Made by a program: the position numbers and the translations under genes
Assembly (NCBI GenBank): GCA_965222215.1
Contig: OZ244931.1
Location: 3,658,001 to 3,722,000, forward strand
DNA from: JABJAG01 sp965222215
GTDB lineage: Bacteria; Pseudomonadota; Alphaproteobacteria; UBA6615
DNA: 64,000 nt
Reading direction: 5' to 3'
Shown: positions 1-8,922 of the stretch, piece after piece
How the letters are laid out: every line of letters begins with the position of its first letter
Numbering within the stretch: position 1 is the stretch's first letter
The notes under the pieces: generated by a model
The model's input: only the letters and a program-made list of their open reading frames with translations
Database searches by the model: none
What the model was told of the DNA's origin: nothing

Positions 1-1
1 A

Positions 2-496
2 TCGGAGATCCTGCCGGACGGCACCTTCGGCCGGCGCCCGCAATCGATCGGCACCGAACGCGACGAAGACGACGGCAACCACTGGGTCTCCGCCCACCAT
101 GACGGCTATGCGCCGGTGTTCGGCCTCACCCACGAACGGCGCGTCTACCTGGCCGCGACCGGCGACGATATCCGGGGCGAGGACCTGCTCATCCGCTCCG
201 ATACCTCCGGGGCGGAGAGGCCCGCACGGGGCTTCGCACTTCGTTTTCACCTCCACCCCGGCGTGCAGGCATCGCTCGTCCAGAACGGCTCGGCCGTGCT
301 CCTGCGGTTGCCCAGCGGGGCCGGATGGCGGCTGATCGCCGAAGGCGGCACGCTCTCGCTCGCCGAAAGTGTCTATCTGGGCACCGCCGACGACGTGCGC
401 CGCACCGAGCAGGTGGTCGTCTCCGGCACCATGGACAACGACGAGACCGCCGCGCAGGTCAAATGGGCACTCAAGAAAGTACCCAAGAAAAGCTGA
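2..496 (+). CDS. Heparinase II/III family protein, C-terminal part (5' truncated)
   Basis: The reading frame enters from the left edge (first full codon at base 2) and stops at 494-496, so only about 164 C-terminal residues are present. The segment HHDGY, followed by FGLTHERRVYLA and RGEDLL, then a FHLHPG stretch, matches the beta-rich C-terminal domain of the alphaproteobacterial heparinase II/III-like family. Members are putative polysaccharide lyases, usually annotated from chromosomal housekeeping neighbourhoods. The family call is from recognised motifs; the catalytic alpha/alpha domain lies outside the window, so activity cannot be judged. It marks the left border of the glycan locus. 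Confidence 0.8.
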   Translation, partial: SEILPDGTFGRRPQSIGTERDEDDGNHWVSAHHDGYAPVFGLTHERRVYLAATGDDIRGEDLLIRSDTSGAERPARGFALRFHLHPGVQASLVQNGSAVLLRLPSGAGWRLIAEGGTLSLAESVYLGTADDVRRTEQVVVSGTMDNDETAAQVKWALKKVPKKS

Positions 497-552
497 CCCG
501 CCCCGCCGCCGTTACCTTTCCTTAACCATCATCGCCGACCATCGCCTCCTCG

Positions 553-570
553 GGCCGCGCCAGCGCGGCC
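553..570 (+). terminator. GC-rich hairpin after the heparinase gene
   Basis: Perfect 7-bp inverted repeat GGCCGCG / CGCGGCC around a CCAG loop in the 92-base gap between the heparinase-like gene and legB. There is no T tract after it, so it is either a weak or factor-dependent terminator or a leader hairpin 19 bases before the legB start. Confidence 0.3.
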
Positions 571-588
571 GTATCCCAGTGAGGCAAT

Positions 589-1602
589 GTGTCAAAGGTT
601 CTGGTTACCGGCGCCGGCGGTTTTATCGGCTCCCATCTCGTCGAACGTCTGGTCGCCGACGGCATGGAAGTGCGGGCGTTCGTGGAATACGATTCACGCG
701 GCTCCTGGGGCTGGCTCGACGACACCGCGCCCGAGATTCTCGGCGCGGTCGAGATCATCGCCGGCGACATCCGCGATTCCCACGCCGTCCGGCAGGCGGT
801 CACCGGCTGTGATACGATCTATCACCTCGCCGCGCTGATCGGCATTCCGTATTCGTACCTGGCGCCCGAAAGCTACGTCGACACCAACGTCACCGGCACC
901 CTGAACGTCGTCCAGGCGGCGACCGACCTGGGCGTTTCGCGCGTCGTGCACACCTCGACCAGCGAGGTCTACGGCACCGCGCAGTACGTGCCTATCGACG
1001 AGGCGCATCCGCTTAACCCTCAATCGCCCTACGCCGCCACCAAGGTGGGCGCGGACCAGATCGCGCTCAGCTACGGCCGCTCGTTCGGCACACCGGTCAG
1101 CGTCGTGCGCCCGTTCAACACCTACGGTCCGCGCCAGTCCGCGCGCGCCGTGGTCCCCACCATCATCACCCAGCTCGCTGCCCACGACCCCGAACAGGGT
1201 CCAGCGAAAATCCGGCTCGGGGCCACGGCGCCGACTCGCGACTTCACCTTCGTGGCGGATACCGCCGACGGCTTCATTGCCGCCGCGCGCGCCGACTCGG
1301 CCCTGGACGAAGTCGTAAACATTGGGACCAACTTCGAAATCTCCGTCGGCGACACCGCCCATGCGATCGCCGACCTGATGAAAGTCGAGATCGAGATCGA
1401 GACCGAGGACACACGCCTGCGCCCCGACGCGTCCGAGGTCGAACGGCTCTGGTGCGACAACCGGAAGGCCGCGGAATTGATCGGCTGGCAACCGTCCCAC
1501 GCGGGCCCGGAAGGTTTCCGCCGTGGCCTGGCGGCGACCATCGACTGGTTCGCCGCCCCGGCCAACCGCGCCGGATACAAGGCGCATATCTATAATGTCT
1601 GA
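589..1602 (+). CDS. legB: LegB-like NAD-dependent nucleotide-sugar 4,6-dehydratase
   Basis: A 337-residue extended SDR. It starts with the Rossmann motif VTGAGGFIGSH and has the catalytic STSEVYG segment near residue 125 and the YAATK Tyr-Lys pair near 148. The sequence pattern is that of LegB, which in Campylobacter removes water from GDP-GlcNAc to give the 4-keto-6-deoxy sugar, the first dedicated step to legionaminic acid. The start is GTG at 589; an ATG at 587 is in another frame. Its stop overlaps the legC start by 8 bases, so the two are coupled. LegB versus other 4,6-dehydratases is inferred from similarity and from the legC and ptmE neighbours. Confidence 0.85.
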   Translation: MSKVLVTGAGGFIGSHLVERLVADGMEVRAFVEYDSRGSWGWLDDTAPEILGAVEIIAGDIRDSHAVRQAVTGCDTIYHLAALIGIPYSYLAPESYVDTNVTGTLNVVQAATDLGVSRVVHTSTSEVYGTAQYVPIDEAHPLNPQSPYAATKVGADQIALSYGRSFGTPVSVVRPFNTYGPRQSARAVVPTIITQLAAHDPEQGPAKIRLGATAPTRDFTFVADTADGFIAAARADSALDEVVNIGTNFEISVGDTAHAIADLMKVEIEIETEDTRLRPDASEVERLWCDNRKAAELIGWQPSHAGPEGFRRGLAATIDWFAAPANRAGYKAHIYNV

Positions 1603-2818
1603 TCCGGCCCGCGTGCCTGCCGCCGGCGGACCGGACACACTCCTGCGTGACCTGCACGACCGCATCGCGCGCGTGCTGGCACCTTCCGACAACGGCCACC
1701 CGCTTCACGCGCCGGAGATCGACGGCAATGCCTGGGCCTATGTGAAGGACTGCCTCGACACCGGCTGGGTGTCTTCGGTCGGCAAATGGGTCGACCGGTT
1801 CGAGGAGATGATCGCCGAGACCACCGGCGCCCGTCACGCCGTCGCCACGGTCAACGGCAGCGCCGCACTCCACGCGGCGCTTCTCGCCTGCGGTGTGCGG
1901 CCCGGCGACGAGGTGCTGGTCCCGTCCTTCACGTTCGTCGCCACCGCCAATGCCGTGACCTATTGCGGCGCGACGCCGCATTTTGTCGATTGCGAGACCG
2001 GGAGCCTCGGGATCAATCCCCACCGGCTGGAAAAATATCTCGAAGTTACGCTCGTCGAAGACGAAGGACAGTGGGTCAACCGCAACACCGGTGCGCCTGT
2101 TCGCGCGATGGTCCCGGTCCACTGCTACGGCCACCCGGCCGACATGGACGCTCTTCTGTCGCTCGCAGCCGACTACGACCTGGTTGTCGTGGAAGACGCC
2201 GCAGAATCTCTCGGCTCGCGCATCGGTATGCGGCACACCGGACTGTTCGGACGCGCCGGTATCCTGTCGTTCAACGGCAACAAGACCATCACGACCGGCG
2301 GCGGCGGCGCAATCGTCACCGATGACGATCTGCTGGCGCGCAAGCTCCGGCACCTGACGACCACAGCGCGCGCAGGCGACGGCCGGGAACTCGTTCATGA
2401 TGCCGTGGGTTTCAACTACCGGCTCCCGAACATCAACGCCGCGCTTGGCTGTGCCCAACTGGAAAGCCTGCCGGACAAACTGGCCCTCAAGTCGGCACTT
2501 GCGCGGCGCTACAAAAAAGCATTCACGAATTTCGCCGCCGCACAATTCGTCGACGCTCCCGCCGGCACAACATCGAACTTCTGGCTCAACGCGTTACTGT
2601 TCGACGATCGAACAGACCGCGACCGGGCACTCGGACACCTGCGGGAGAACGGCTTTGAATGCCGGCCGTTCTGGACACCCCTTCACGACATGCCGATGTA
2701 CGCTCACAGCCCGCGCGACGAACTGCCCGTCACACGCGGCCTCGCCGAACGTGGATTGTTGCTGCCATCCGGCCCCGGGCTAGCTCTCGCGCACGAAACA
2801 GCGTCAATCGATCGTTAA
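1595..2818 (+). CDS. legC: LegC-like PLP-dependent sugar aminotransferase
   Basis: A 407-residue DegT/DnrJ/EryC1/StrS-family aminotransferase. The PLP-binding NGSAALHAAL segment lies near residue 86, the VVEDAAESLGS Asp near 200, and the Schiff-base Lys in FNGNKTITTGGGG near 229. An N-terminal extension before EIDGNAWAYVKDCLDTGWVSS is typical of the LegC subgroup, which converts the 4-keto product of LegB to the 4-amino sugar. ATG at 1595 overlaps the legB stop; no start farther upstream is needed. Cytosolic. Confidence 0.85.
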   Translation: MSDPARVPAAGGPDTLLRDLHDRIARVLAPSDNGHPLHAPEIDGNAWAYVKDCLDTGWVSSVGKWVDRFEEMIAETTGARHAVATVNGSAALHAALLACGVRPGDEVLVPSFTFVATANAVTYCGATPHFVDCETGSLGINPHRLEKYLEVTLVEDEGQWVNRNTGAPVRAMVPVHCYGHPADMDALLSLAADYDLVVVEDAAESLGSRIGMRHTGLFGRAGILSFNGNKTITTGGGGAIVTDDDLLARKLRHLTTTARAGDGRELVHDAVGFNYRLPNINAALGCAQLESLPDKLALKSALARRYKKAFTNFAAAQFVDAPAGTTSNFWLNALLFDDRTDRDRALGHLRENGFECRPFWTPLHDMPMYAHSPRDELPVTRGLAERGLLLPSGPGLALAHETASIDR

Positions 2819-2849
2819 AGTTTTTCGCGAATTCTAGACATCGTAGATC

Positions 2850-3980
2850 ATGAGCGCTGCCGTCGAACATATCTCCGTCATCCAGGAATCGGATGCGGCC
2901 CCCGAACCGGACATTCGCCCGGCGGCGCCTCCGCGCTCATTGCTCGCCCAGTCCCTGATCGGCCCCGACACCTCGATCCACACGCTGATCGAAAGATTCA
3001 CGGCTCAGGTCGTGCAGATCGGGCTGGTCGTCGACCGCCAGCAACGCCTGATGGGGACCGTCACCGACGGCGATCTCCGGCGCGGGCTACTGCGCGGAAT
3101 CACGACGGACGCACCGGTGCGCACAATCATGAACGACGCGCCGCGCACCATCGGGTTCGGCGAGCCGCGCGGCGATGTCCTGGCGTTCATGCGCCGCGAG
3201 AAGATCAAGCACATCCCCGTAGTGGATTTCGCGGGCCGCGCCGTCGACCTGATTACCATCGACAGCCTGCTGACCCCGCAGTCCCAGCCATATCCCATCG
3301 TATTGATGGCAGGCGGAGAAGGACGGCGTCTGCGCCCGCTGACAGAACATACACCCAAGCCGATGCTCGACGTCGGCGGCCGACCGATTTTAGAGACGAT
3401 CGTCCGCCGGTTCGCGGAAGCCGGATTTAGCGAATTCCATATTTCGGTAAATTACCGCGCCGACGTGATACGGAACCATTTCGGTGACGGGCGCGCACTG
3501 GGTGTCGATATCTCCTACATCGACGAAGACATGCCGCTCGGCACGGCCGGGCCGCTCGGCCGAATGACCGCAGACGCCGACGAGCCGATGCTGGTCATGA
3601 ACGCAGACATCTTGTCCAAGCTCGACCCGGTCCAGATGATCGACTTTCACCGCGAAAGCGGCGCCGGTGCCACCATGGCGGTCCGGCCATATGAGGTGCA
3701 GGTACCCTACGGCGTGGTCGACATCGATAATCATGAGATCCGCGGGCTGCGCGAGAAGCCTGTGACCCGGCACTTCATCAACGCCGGTATCTACGTGCTC
3801 GACCCCGCAGCAATCGACCTGGTCCCGCGAGACCGCGCGTTCGATATGCCGCAACTTTTCGATGCGTGCCGCGCAGCCGGAATGAATGCCCACGCATATC
3901 CCGTCGAGGAATACTGGGTCGATATCGGCCAGATCGACGACTACCGCCGCGCCAACGCCGATTTCGCCGCGACCTTCTAG
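2850..3980 (+). CDS. ptmE: PtmE-like sugar-1-phosphate nucleotidyltransferase with CBS domains
   Basis: 376 residues. The N-terminal half (about 30-140) is a CBS pair, with DTSIHTLIERF at the start and TDGDLRRGLL closing the first repeat. The C-terminal part (about 150-376) is an NTP_transferase with the signature LMAGGEGRRLRPLTEHTPKPM. Campylobacter PtmE has the same order and is a glucosamine-1-phosphate guanylyltransferase that feeds the GDP-linked legionaminic acid pathway. The position after legB-legC supports that role here; specificity for GTP is inferred. Its TAG stop overlaps the convergent dehydrogenase stop at a CTAG palindrome. Confidence 0.8.
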   Translation: MSAAVEHISVIQESDAAPEPDIRPAAPPRSLLAQSLIGPDTSIHTLIERFTAQVVQIGLVVDRQQRLMGTVTDGDLRRGLLRGITTDAPVRTIMNDAPRTIGFGEPRGDVLAFMRREKIKHIPVVDFAGRAVDLITIDSLLTPQSQPYPIVLMAGGEGRRLRPLTEHTPKPMLDVGGRPILETIVRRFAEAGFSEFHISVNYRADVIRNHFGDGRALGVDISYIDEDMPLGTAGPLGRMTADADEPMLVMNADILSKLDPVQMIDFHRESGAGATMAVRPYEVQVPYGVVDIDNHEIRGLREKPVTRHFINAGIYVLDPAAIDLVPRDRAFDMPQLFDACRAAGMNAHAYPVEEYWVDIGQIDDYRRANADFAATF

Positions 3981-5248
3981 AGCTCCCAGCGGCGCATTTC
4001 CGCGCCGAGGTCGACACCCCGCCAGATCCCCTTGATATCGGCCAGAAGCCCGTCCTGCCCGACGAGCTGTGACAGTTCCGCCGCGTCGAGGCTTTCATAC
4101 TCGGTATGGCGGACCGCCCCGATCACCGCGTCGTATCCGGAGGTTTCGCCCAGCTCTGGAACCAATTCGACGCCAAACAGGTCCATCGCCTCCTGCGCAT
4201 CGGCGCACGGGTCGTGGACATCGACCTGGTGACCGAGTTCGCGCAGCTTGGAAATGATATCGACGACACGGGAATTACGCAGGTCGGGCACGTTTTCCTT
4301 GAACGTTAGACCAAGAACCAGCACGCGGCGGTTTTCGCCACTCATCGCGTCATGGATTTTCTGCGCGACATAGGCGCCCATGTTGTCGTTGATGCGCCGA
4401 CCCGCCAATACGATCTCCGGGTTCAGGCCGGTCGCCTGCGCCGCATGAGCCAGGTAGAAGGGATCGACGCCGATACAGTGGCCGCCGACCAGTCCCGGAC
4501 GGAAAGGCAGGAAGTTCCACTTCGTGTTCGCCGCGTCGAGTACATCGAGCACATTGAGGTCGAGGCCCTTCAAAATCATCGCGACTTCGTTGACGAAGGC
4601 AATGTTGATATCCCGCTGGGCGTTCTCGATCACTTTGGCGGCTTCAGCCGTTTTGATATTCGGCGCGCGGTAGATATCGCCGCCGTTCATGGCACCGTAG
4701 ATATGCGCGAGCTTGTCGGTCACCTCCGGCGTCTGCCCGGCCACGATCTTGGTGATCCGGTCGACGGTGTGCTCACGGTCGCCAGGGTTAATGCGTTCGG
4801 GCGAGTAGCCGAGATGGAAATCGGTGCCGCAGACCAATCCTGAACCCGCTTCCAGGATCGGCCCGCACTCGTCTTCGGTCACGCCCGGATAGACTGTCGA
4901 TTCGTAAACCACGACCGCCCCCGCAGCGATGTGGCGCGCGACCGTCTCGCTTGCCCGCCGAACCGCCGTCAGGTCCGGCTGGTTCGCGGCATCGACCGGC
5001 GTGGGTACCGTGACGATAAAAACCTCCGCCCCGTCGAGCGCCGCTTCATCGTCGCTGAAAGTCATCGTCGATGCGGCCAATTCGGCCGGATCGACCTCCT
5101 CGGTCCGGTCTTCGCCGGTGCGCAGCTCCGCGACCCGCTCCGCATTCACGTCATACCCGACAACGTCGAAATGACGCGCCAGATGCACGGCCAGCGGAAG
5201 GCCGACATATCCCAGACCGATAACGGCGATTCGCGGCGAAACTGACAT
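3977..5248 (-). CDS. Nucleotide-sugar dehydrogenase (UDP-HexNAc 6-dehydrogenase, TviB/WbpO type)
   Basis: 423 residues on the minus strand. The N-terminal NAD fold begins IAVIGLGYVGLPLA, and the catalytic Cys lies in the GGHCIGVDPFYL segment near residue 265. The C-terminal UDP-binding domain carries GLTFKENVPDLRNS. This pattern is that of enzymes oxidising UDP-GlcNAc or UDP-GalNAc to the uronic acid with two NAD+. ATG at 5248 was chosen because an AGGAGAG ribosome-binding site sits just upstream and the family fold begins there; a longer frame to 5386 has no family similarity. The product could feed the WbpB/WbpD-like pair at the right end. Confidence 0.88.
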   Translation of the reverse strand: MSVSPRIAVIGLGYVGLPLAVHLARHFDVVGYDVNAERVAELRTGEDRTEEVDPAELAASTMTFSDDEAALDGAEVFIVTVPTPVDAANQPDLTAVRRASETVARHIAAGAVVVYESTVYPGVTEDECGPILEAGSGLVCGTDFHLGYSPERINPGDREHTVDRITKIVAGQTPEVTDKLAHIYGAMNGGDIYRAPNIKTAEAAKVIENAQRDINIAFVNEVAMILKGLDLNVLDVLDAANTKWNFLPFRPGLVGGHCIGVDPFYLAHAAQATGLNPEIVLAGRRINDNMGAYVAQKIHDAMSGENRRVLVLGLTFKENVPDLRNSRVVDIISKLRELGHQVDVHDPCADAQEAMDLFGVELVPELGETSGYDAVIGAVRHTEYESLDAAELSQLVGQDGLLADIKGIWRGVDLGAEMRRWEL

Positions 5249-5484
5249 TCGCGAACTCTCCTGATAACGCCACGAAACATGGCCTCGTGCCCGGCTCATA
5301 GCGTGCGCGCGAAGCCATGCCAAGTGCCACGCCGCCCGAACTCCCCGATGCGAGCACACAGGCATTCGAGACAATTGCACTTGCATCGCCCCGGCGAATG
5401 CCTAAACAGCAGTTTCAGGGTGCGGCAAAATGGCCATTCGCGTTATGCCGCTTGCCCGGCGAAAGGAAGTGGCCTAGGTAATCC

Positions 5485-5499
5485 CACAAGTATTTTGTG
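5485..5499. promoter_or_regulatory. Perfect palindrome upstream of cysD
   Basis: CACAA-N5-TTGTG, a perfect 5-5-5 dyad in the AT-rich, 283-base divergent gap between the dehydrogenase and cysD. A second short dyad, TTTCG / CGAAA (5502-5506 and 5515-5519), lies just downstream. Both are within 50 bases of the cysD start, so either could be an operator. A weak -35-like TTGCCC is at 5452-5457, but I see no convincing -10 box. The rest of the gap shows nothing else recognisable. Confidence 0.35.
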
Positions 5500-5531
5500 T
5501 TTTTCGATTAAAAACGAAATTATTGTGTGAA

Positions 5532-6326
5532 ATGGACCGTCTGGACGCTCTCGAAGCCCAAAGCGTGCACATCCTGCGAGAGGCGTACGCCGCCGCGCGG
5601 CCGCTCGCCATGCTCTGGTCAATCGGAAAGGATTCCAACGTCGTGCTCTGGCTCGCCCGCAAGGCGTTCTTCGGCGGCGTGCCCTTTCCCGTCGTCCAAC
5701 TGGATACCGGCATGGAGCTCGACGAGGTCTACGCCTACCGCGACCAGTACGTGAAGGAGTGGGACCTCGACCTGCTCGTCATCGATTGCCCGCCCGAGAG
5801 CGAGATGGACCCGTCGCTGCCCCCCATGACCCGCGCTGCGGCCCGCAAGAGCGCGGGGCTCGCGCAACTTCTCGACAGCGGATCGTACAAGGGAATCATC
5901 GTCGGTATCCGCCGCGACGAGGAGGCGACCCGCGCCAAGGAACGCGTGTTCAGCCCGCGCGCTTCGTCGGGCAACTGGGAATTCCGCGATCAGCCGCCCG
6001 AGTTCTGGGACCAGTACACGACCGATGTGCCTGACGGCGCACACTTGCGCATCCACCCGCTGCTGCACTGGACCGAGGTGGATATCTGGCGTTACTCGCA
6101 GCGCGAGAACATTCCCATCAATCCACTCTACTTCTCGCGCGACGGAAAACGCTACCGCTCGCTCGGCGAGAAGAACATCACCGCCCCCATCGACAGCAAC
6201 GCGACGACGATCGACGAGATCATCTCCGAGCTGGAAACGACCCGCATGCCCGAGCGCGCAGGGCGACTGATGGATACCGAGGCCGAGGACTCCTTCGAGC
6301 GCCTGCGCACATCGGGATACATGTGA
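5532..6326 (+). CDS. cysD: Sulfate adenylyltransferase subunit 2 (CysD)
   Basis: 264 residues. PP-loop motif SIGKDSNVVLWLARKAF near residue 29, then RRDEEATRAKERVFS near 130 and HWTEVDIWRYSQREN near 180, all typical of CysD. With CysN it makes adenosine-5'-phosphosulfate from ATP and sulfate. It is shorter than the usual roughly 300 residues: the stretch before the SNATTIDEI segment is reduced, and the family GCWPLTGA is GEKNITAP. An in-frame TTG at 5523 is possible, but ATG 5532 fits the family start. The stop overlaps the next ATG by one base (TGATG). Confidence 0.9.
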   Translation: MDRLDALEAQSVHILREAYAAARPLAMLWSIGKDSNVVLWLARKAFFGGVPFPVVQLDTGMELDEVYAYRDQYVKEWDLDLLVIDCPPESEMDPSLPPMTRAAARKSAGLAQLLDSGSYKGIIVGIRRDEEATRAKERVFSPRASSGNWEFRDQPPEFWDQYTTDVPDGAHLRIHPLLHWTEVDIWRYSQRENIPINPLYFSRDGKRYRSLGEKNITAPIDSNATTIDEIISELETTRMPERAGRLMDTEAEDSFERLRTSGYM

Positions 6327-8233
6327 TGCCCAACGACTCCGCCGCTCATCCATCGGCCTTCACGGCCGGAAGCACTACGGGCGACCTGATGCGCGTGGTC
6401 ATCGTCGGCCATGTCGACCACGGAAAATCGACACTCGTGGGCCGTCTGTTCAACGACACCGGTCAGCTTCCCGAGGGCAAGCTGGAAGCCATCCAGGAAA
6501 TGTGCCGCCGGCGCGGCATGCCGTTCGAATGGGCGTTCCTGATGGACAGCCTGAAGGCGGAGCGCGACCAGGGTGTCACCATCGACACCTCCCAGATCTG
6601 GTTCCGTCACGACCAGCGCCAGTACGTCATCATCGATGCGCCGGGCCACCGCGAATTCATCCGCAACATGGTCACCGGCGCGTCGAATGCCGACGCGGCG
6701 CTGTTGCTGATCGATGCCGATCAGGGCGTGCGCCGTCAGTCCCGCCACCACAGTTATCTTCTGCAACTTCTCGGCGTCAGCGAGGTTGCGGTTGCGGTCA
6801 ACAAGATGGACCTCGTCGACTACGACGAGGCCCGCTTCCGGGAAATCGAGACCGAGTATCGCGCCTACCTTGAGGGGATCGGCGTCCGGGCACGCCGCGT
6901 GATCCCGATCTCCGCGCGCGAAGGCGACAATGTCGCGACGCGCTCGGAGGAGATGGGCTGGTACTCCGGCCCGACGGTGCTGGAGACCCTCGCCGAGTTC
7001 GAGCGACCGGAATCACCGGTCGACCGCGCGCTTCGCCTGCCGCTACAGGATGTCTACAAGTTCGACGACCGGCGCATCCTTGCCGGCCGCATCGAATCGG
7101 GCCGCCTGCATGTCGGCGACGAACTCGTCTTCTCCCCAAGCAACCGCACCGCCAGGGTCGAATCCATCGAGACCTGGAATACCGACGGGTCGCCCGATCA
7201 GGCAGGTGCCGGCCAGTCCATCGGGATCACCCTGGACGAACAGATTTTCGTCGAGCGCGGCGAGGTCGCAAGCCATCTCGAAGACGCACCGGTCGAGACG
7301 GACGTGTTCCACCTGCGTCTGTTCTGGCTCGCCGACACGCCGCTCGAAGTCGGCAAGACCTACGGCATGAAACTCGGACCGCGCCGTCTCGACGCGACGG
7401 TGGAGCGCATCGAGCGCGTCATCGACGTCGATGCCCTGTCCGATCATGACGCCGACACCGTGGCCCGCGACGAGATAGCCGACGTCGTGATCCGCACCAA
7501 TCAACTCGTGGCCGTGGATGAGCATGACGACCTGCCCCGCACCGGCCGCGCGATCCTCCACGACCGTCACCTGACTCTCGCCGGCGGCGTCATTTCTATG
7601 GGAAGCTACCCGGATCAGCGTGAGCAGGTCACGGTGCGCGCCACCAACCTCACAGCCGTGGACCACGGGGTCGACCACGACCGCCGATCGGCCCGCAATC
7701 GCCATAAGCCCGGCGTGCTCTGGTTCACGGGCCTGTCCGGCGCGGGCAAATCCACGCTCGCCATGGCACTCGAGCAGCGACTGTTCGACGCTGGCTACCA
7801 GACCTACGTGCTTGACGGTGACAACGTTCGAACCGGCCTCAACGCCAATCTCGGTTTCTCGCCCGAGGATCGCGCCGAAAACATCCGCCGGGTGGGTGAG
7901 GTGGCGGCGCTTCTGGCGGATGCCGGCCTGATCGTCATCACCGCTTTTATTTCCCCTTATCGCGCCGACCGCGATCGCGCGCGCGTGGCGGCAGGCGACC
8001 CGTTCCGGGAAATCTACATCAAGGCGGATGTCGAGACCTGCGAGGCACGCGATCCGAAAGGCCTCTACAAACGTGCCCGCGCCGGGGAAATCAGCGACTT
8101 CACGGGAATTTCCGCCCCATACGAGGAACCCGCCGAGCCGGAACTCGTGGTCGACACCTCGAACCGCGATGTCGATTCATGCCTCGACGAGCTGGTGGCG
8201 TACGTCAAAGAGAATTTCAGCAACCCCGCCTGA
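6326..8233 (+). CDS. cysNC: Bifunctional sulfate adenylyltransferase subunit 1 / APS kinase (CysN-CysC fusion)
   Basis: 635 residues. The N-terminal GTPase has GHVDHGKSTLVG near residue 30, the DAPGH box near 108 and NKMDLVD near 163, followed by EF-Tu-like beta-barrel domains. From about residue 465 an APS kinase domain begins (FTGLSGAGKSTLA; later DGDNVRTGLNANLGFS). Together with CysD it gives PAPS from sulfate. No cysH, cysI or other reductive sulfur gene is nearby, so within this locus PAPS most plausibly serves sulfation of the glycan; that is inference. Translationally coupled to cysD. Confidence 0.92.
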   Translation: MPNDSAAHPSAFTAGSTTGDLMRVVIVGHVDHGKSTLVGRLFNDTGQLPEGKLEAIQEMCRRRGMPFEWAFLMDSLKAERDQGVTIDTSQIWFRHDQRQYVIIDAPGHREFIRNMVTGASNADAALLLIDADQGVRRQSRHHSYLLQLLGVSEVAVAVNKMDLVDYDEARFREIETEYRAYLEGIGVRARRVIPISAREGDNVATRSEEMGWYSGPTVLETLAEFERPESPVDRALRLPLQDVYKFDDRRILAGRIESGRLHVGDELVFSPSNRTARVESIETWNTDGSPDQAGAGQSIGITLDEQIFVERGEVASHLEDAPVETDVFHLRLFWLADTPLEVGKTYGMKLGPRRLDATVERIERVIDVDALSDHDADTVARDEIADVVIRTNQLVAVDEHDDLPRTGRAILHDRHLTLAGGVISMGSYPDQREQVTVRATNLTAVDHGVDHDRRSARNRHKPGVLWFTGLSGAGKSTLAMALEQRLFDAGYQTYVLDGDNVRTGLNANLGFSPEDRAENIRRVGEVAALLADAGLIVITAFISPYRADRDRARVAAGDPFREIYIKADVETCEARDPKGLYKRARAGEISDFTGISAPYEEPAEPELVVDTSNRDVDSCLDELVAYVKENFSNPA

Positions 8234-8255
8234 ACGCCCTAACGTCTTGAAGCGC

Positions 8256-8285
8256 TTGACGTTCACGCTGTGAACGCCATATGTT
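8256..8285 (+). promoter_or_regulatory. Putative promoter of the nusG-like operon
   Basis: TTGACG (8256-8261) as -35 and TATGTT (8280-8285) as a possible -10 at 18-base spacing, in the 133-base gap between cysNC and the nusG-like gene. The -10 is only a partial match. The palindromic operator at 8261-8275 fills most of the spacer, where a bound protein would block RNA polymerase. Confidence 0.45.
8261..8275. promoter_or_regulatory. Operator candidate, copy 1 (GTTCA-N5-TGAAC)
   Basis: Perfect 15-base dyad GTTCACGCTGTGAAC. The same half-sites with the same 5-base spacing recur at 12711 and 12759. All three are in gaps before regulatory genes. The copy here lies in the spacer of the putative nusG-like promoter, a repressing position. 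Confidence 0.65.
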
Positions 8286-8366
8286 CGCGAGCTCATCGCG
8301 CGGGCAGGCGACCGGGTCGGAAACATGGTTTTCCGTCGGTGTCCGGCGGTGCATGGAGGGTGCGGC

Positions 8367-8879
8367 ATGAGTTCCGGAAAACGCTGGTTTGTCGTGCGGA
8401 CCCATCCCAACGGCGAATTCAAGGCCATGCACCATGTGCAGCGACAGGGCTTCGACGCCTATTTGCCATGCTACCTGAAACGACGGCGGCACGCCCGGAA
8501 GGTCGACCATGTGCGCTCGCCGTTGTTCCCGGGATACCTGTTTGTCGGCATGAACCCGGAAACCGCGCGGTGGCGTGCGCTCAACTCGACCGTCGGGGTC
8601 GCCGAGCTGATTTGCCATGGCGGCCAGCCCGCCCCCGTACCCGACGACATCATCGAGGACATCCGCCAGCACGAGGACGAGCAGGGCCTTGTCGTTCTGG
8701 GCGACCGCGCCGGCCTGAAGAAGGGCGACAAGGTGCGCATTACCGATGGCGCCATGACGGACCATATCGGCATCTTCGACGCACCTTCTGATGAACAGCG
8801 GGTCTATCTGTTGCTAGAACTTCTGGGCCGGGAGGTCCGGGTCAAGATGCCGATCACGGCGCTGGCGCCGGCGAGCTGA
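8367..8879 (+). CDS. NusG/RfaH-family transcription antitermination protein
   Basis: 170 residues. The NGN domain (about 5-100) starts KRWFVVRTHPNGE and includes SPLFPGYLFVGM; a KOW domain (about 118-165) begins LKKGDKVRITDGAM and ends with LLGREVRVKMP. NusG paralogues of this kind, such as RfaH, bind RNA polymerase and suppress pausing and Rho termination in long polysaccharide operons. ATG 8367 has a GGAGGG ribosome-binding site six bases before it. It lies ahead of about 47 kb of co-directional glycan genes. It is a specialised paralogue rather than NusG itself, because no secE or ribosomal protein genes adjoin it. Confidence 0.85.
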   Translation: MSSGKRWFVVRTHPNGEFKAMHHVQRQGFDAYLPCYLKRRRHARKVDHVRSPLFPGYLFVGMNPETARWRALNSTVGVAELICHGGQPAPVPDDIIEDIRQHEDEQGLVVLGDRAGLKKGDKVRITDGAMTDHIGIFDAPSDEQRVYLLLELLGREVRVKMPITALAPAS

Positions 8880-8922
8880 AACGCGGCACACGCCCGCGCC
8901 TACCGCCAACCTTTTTCCGATC

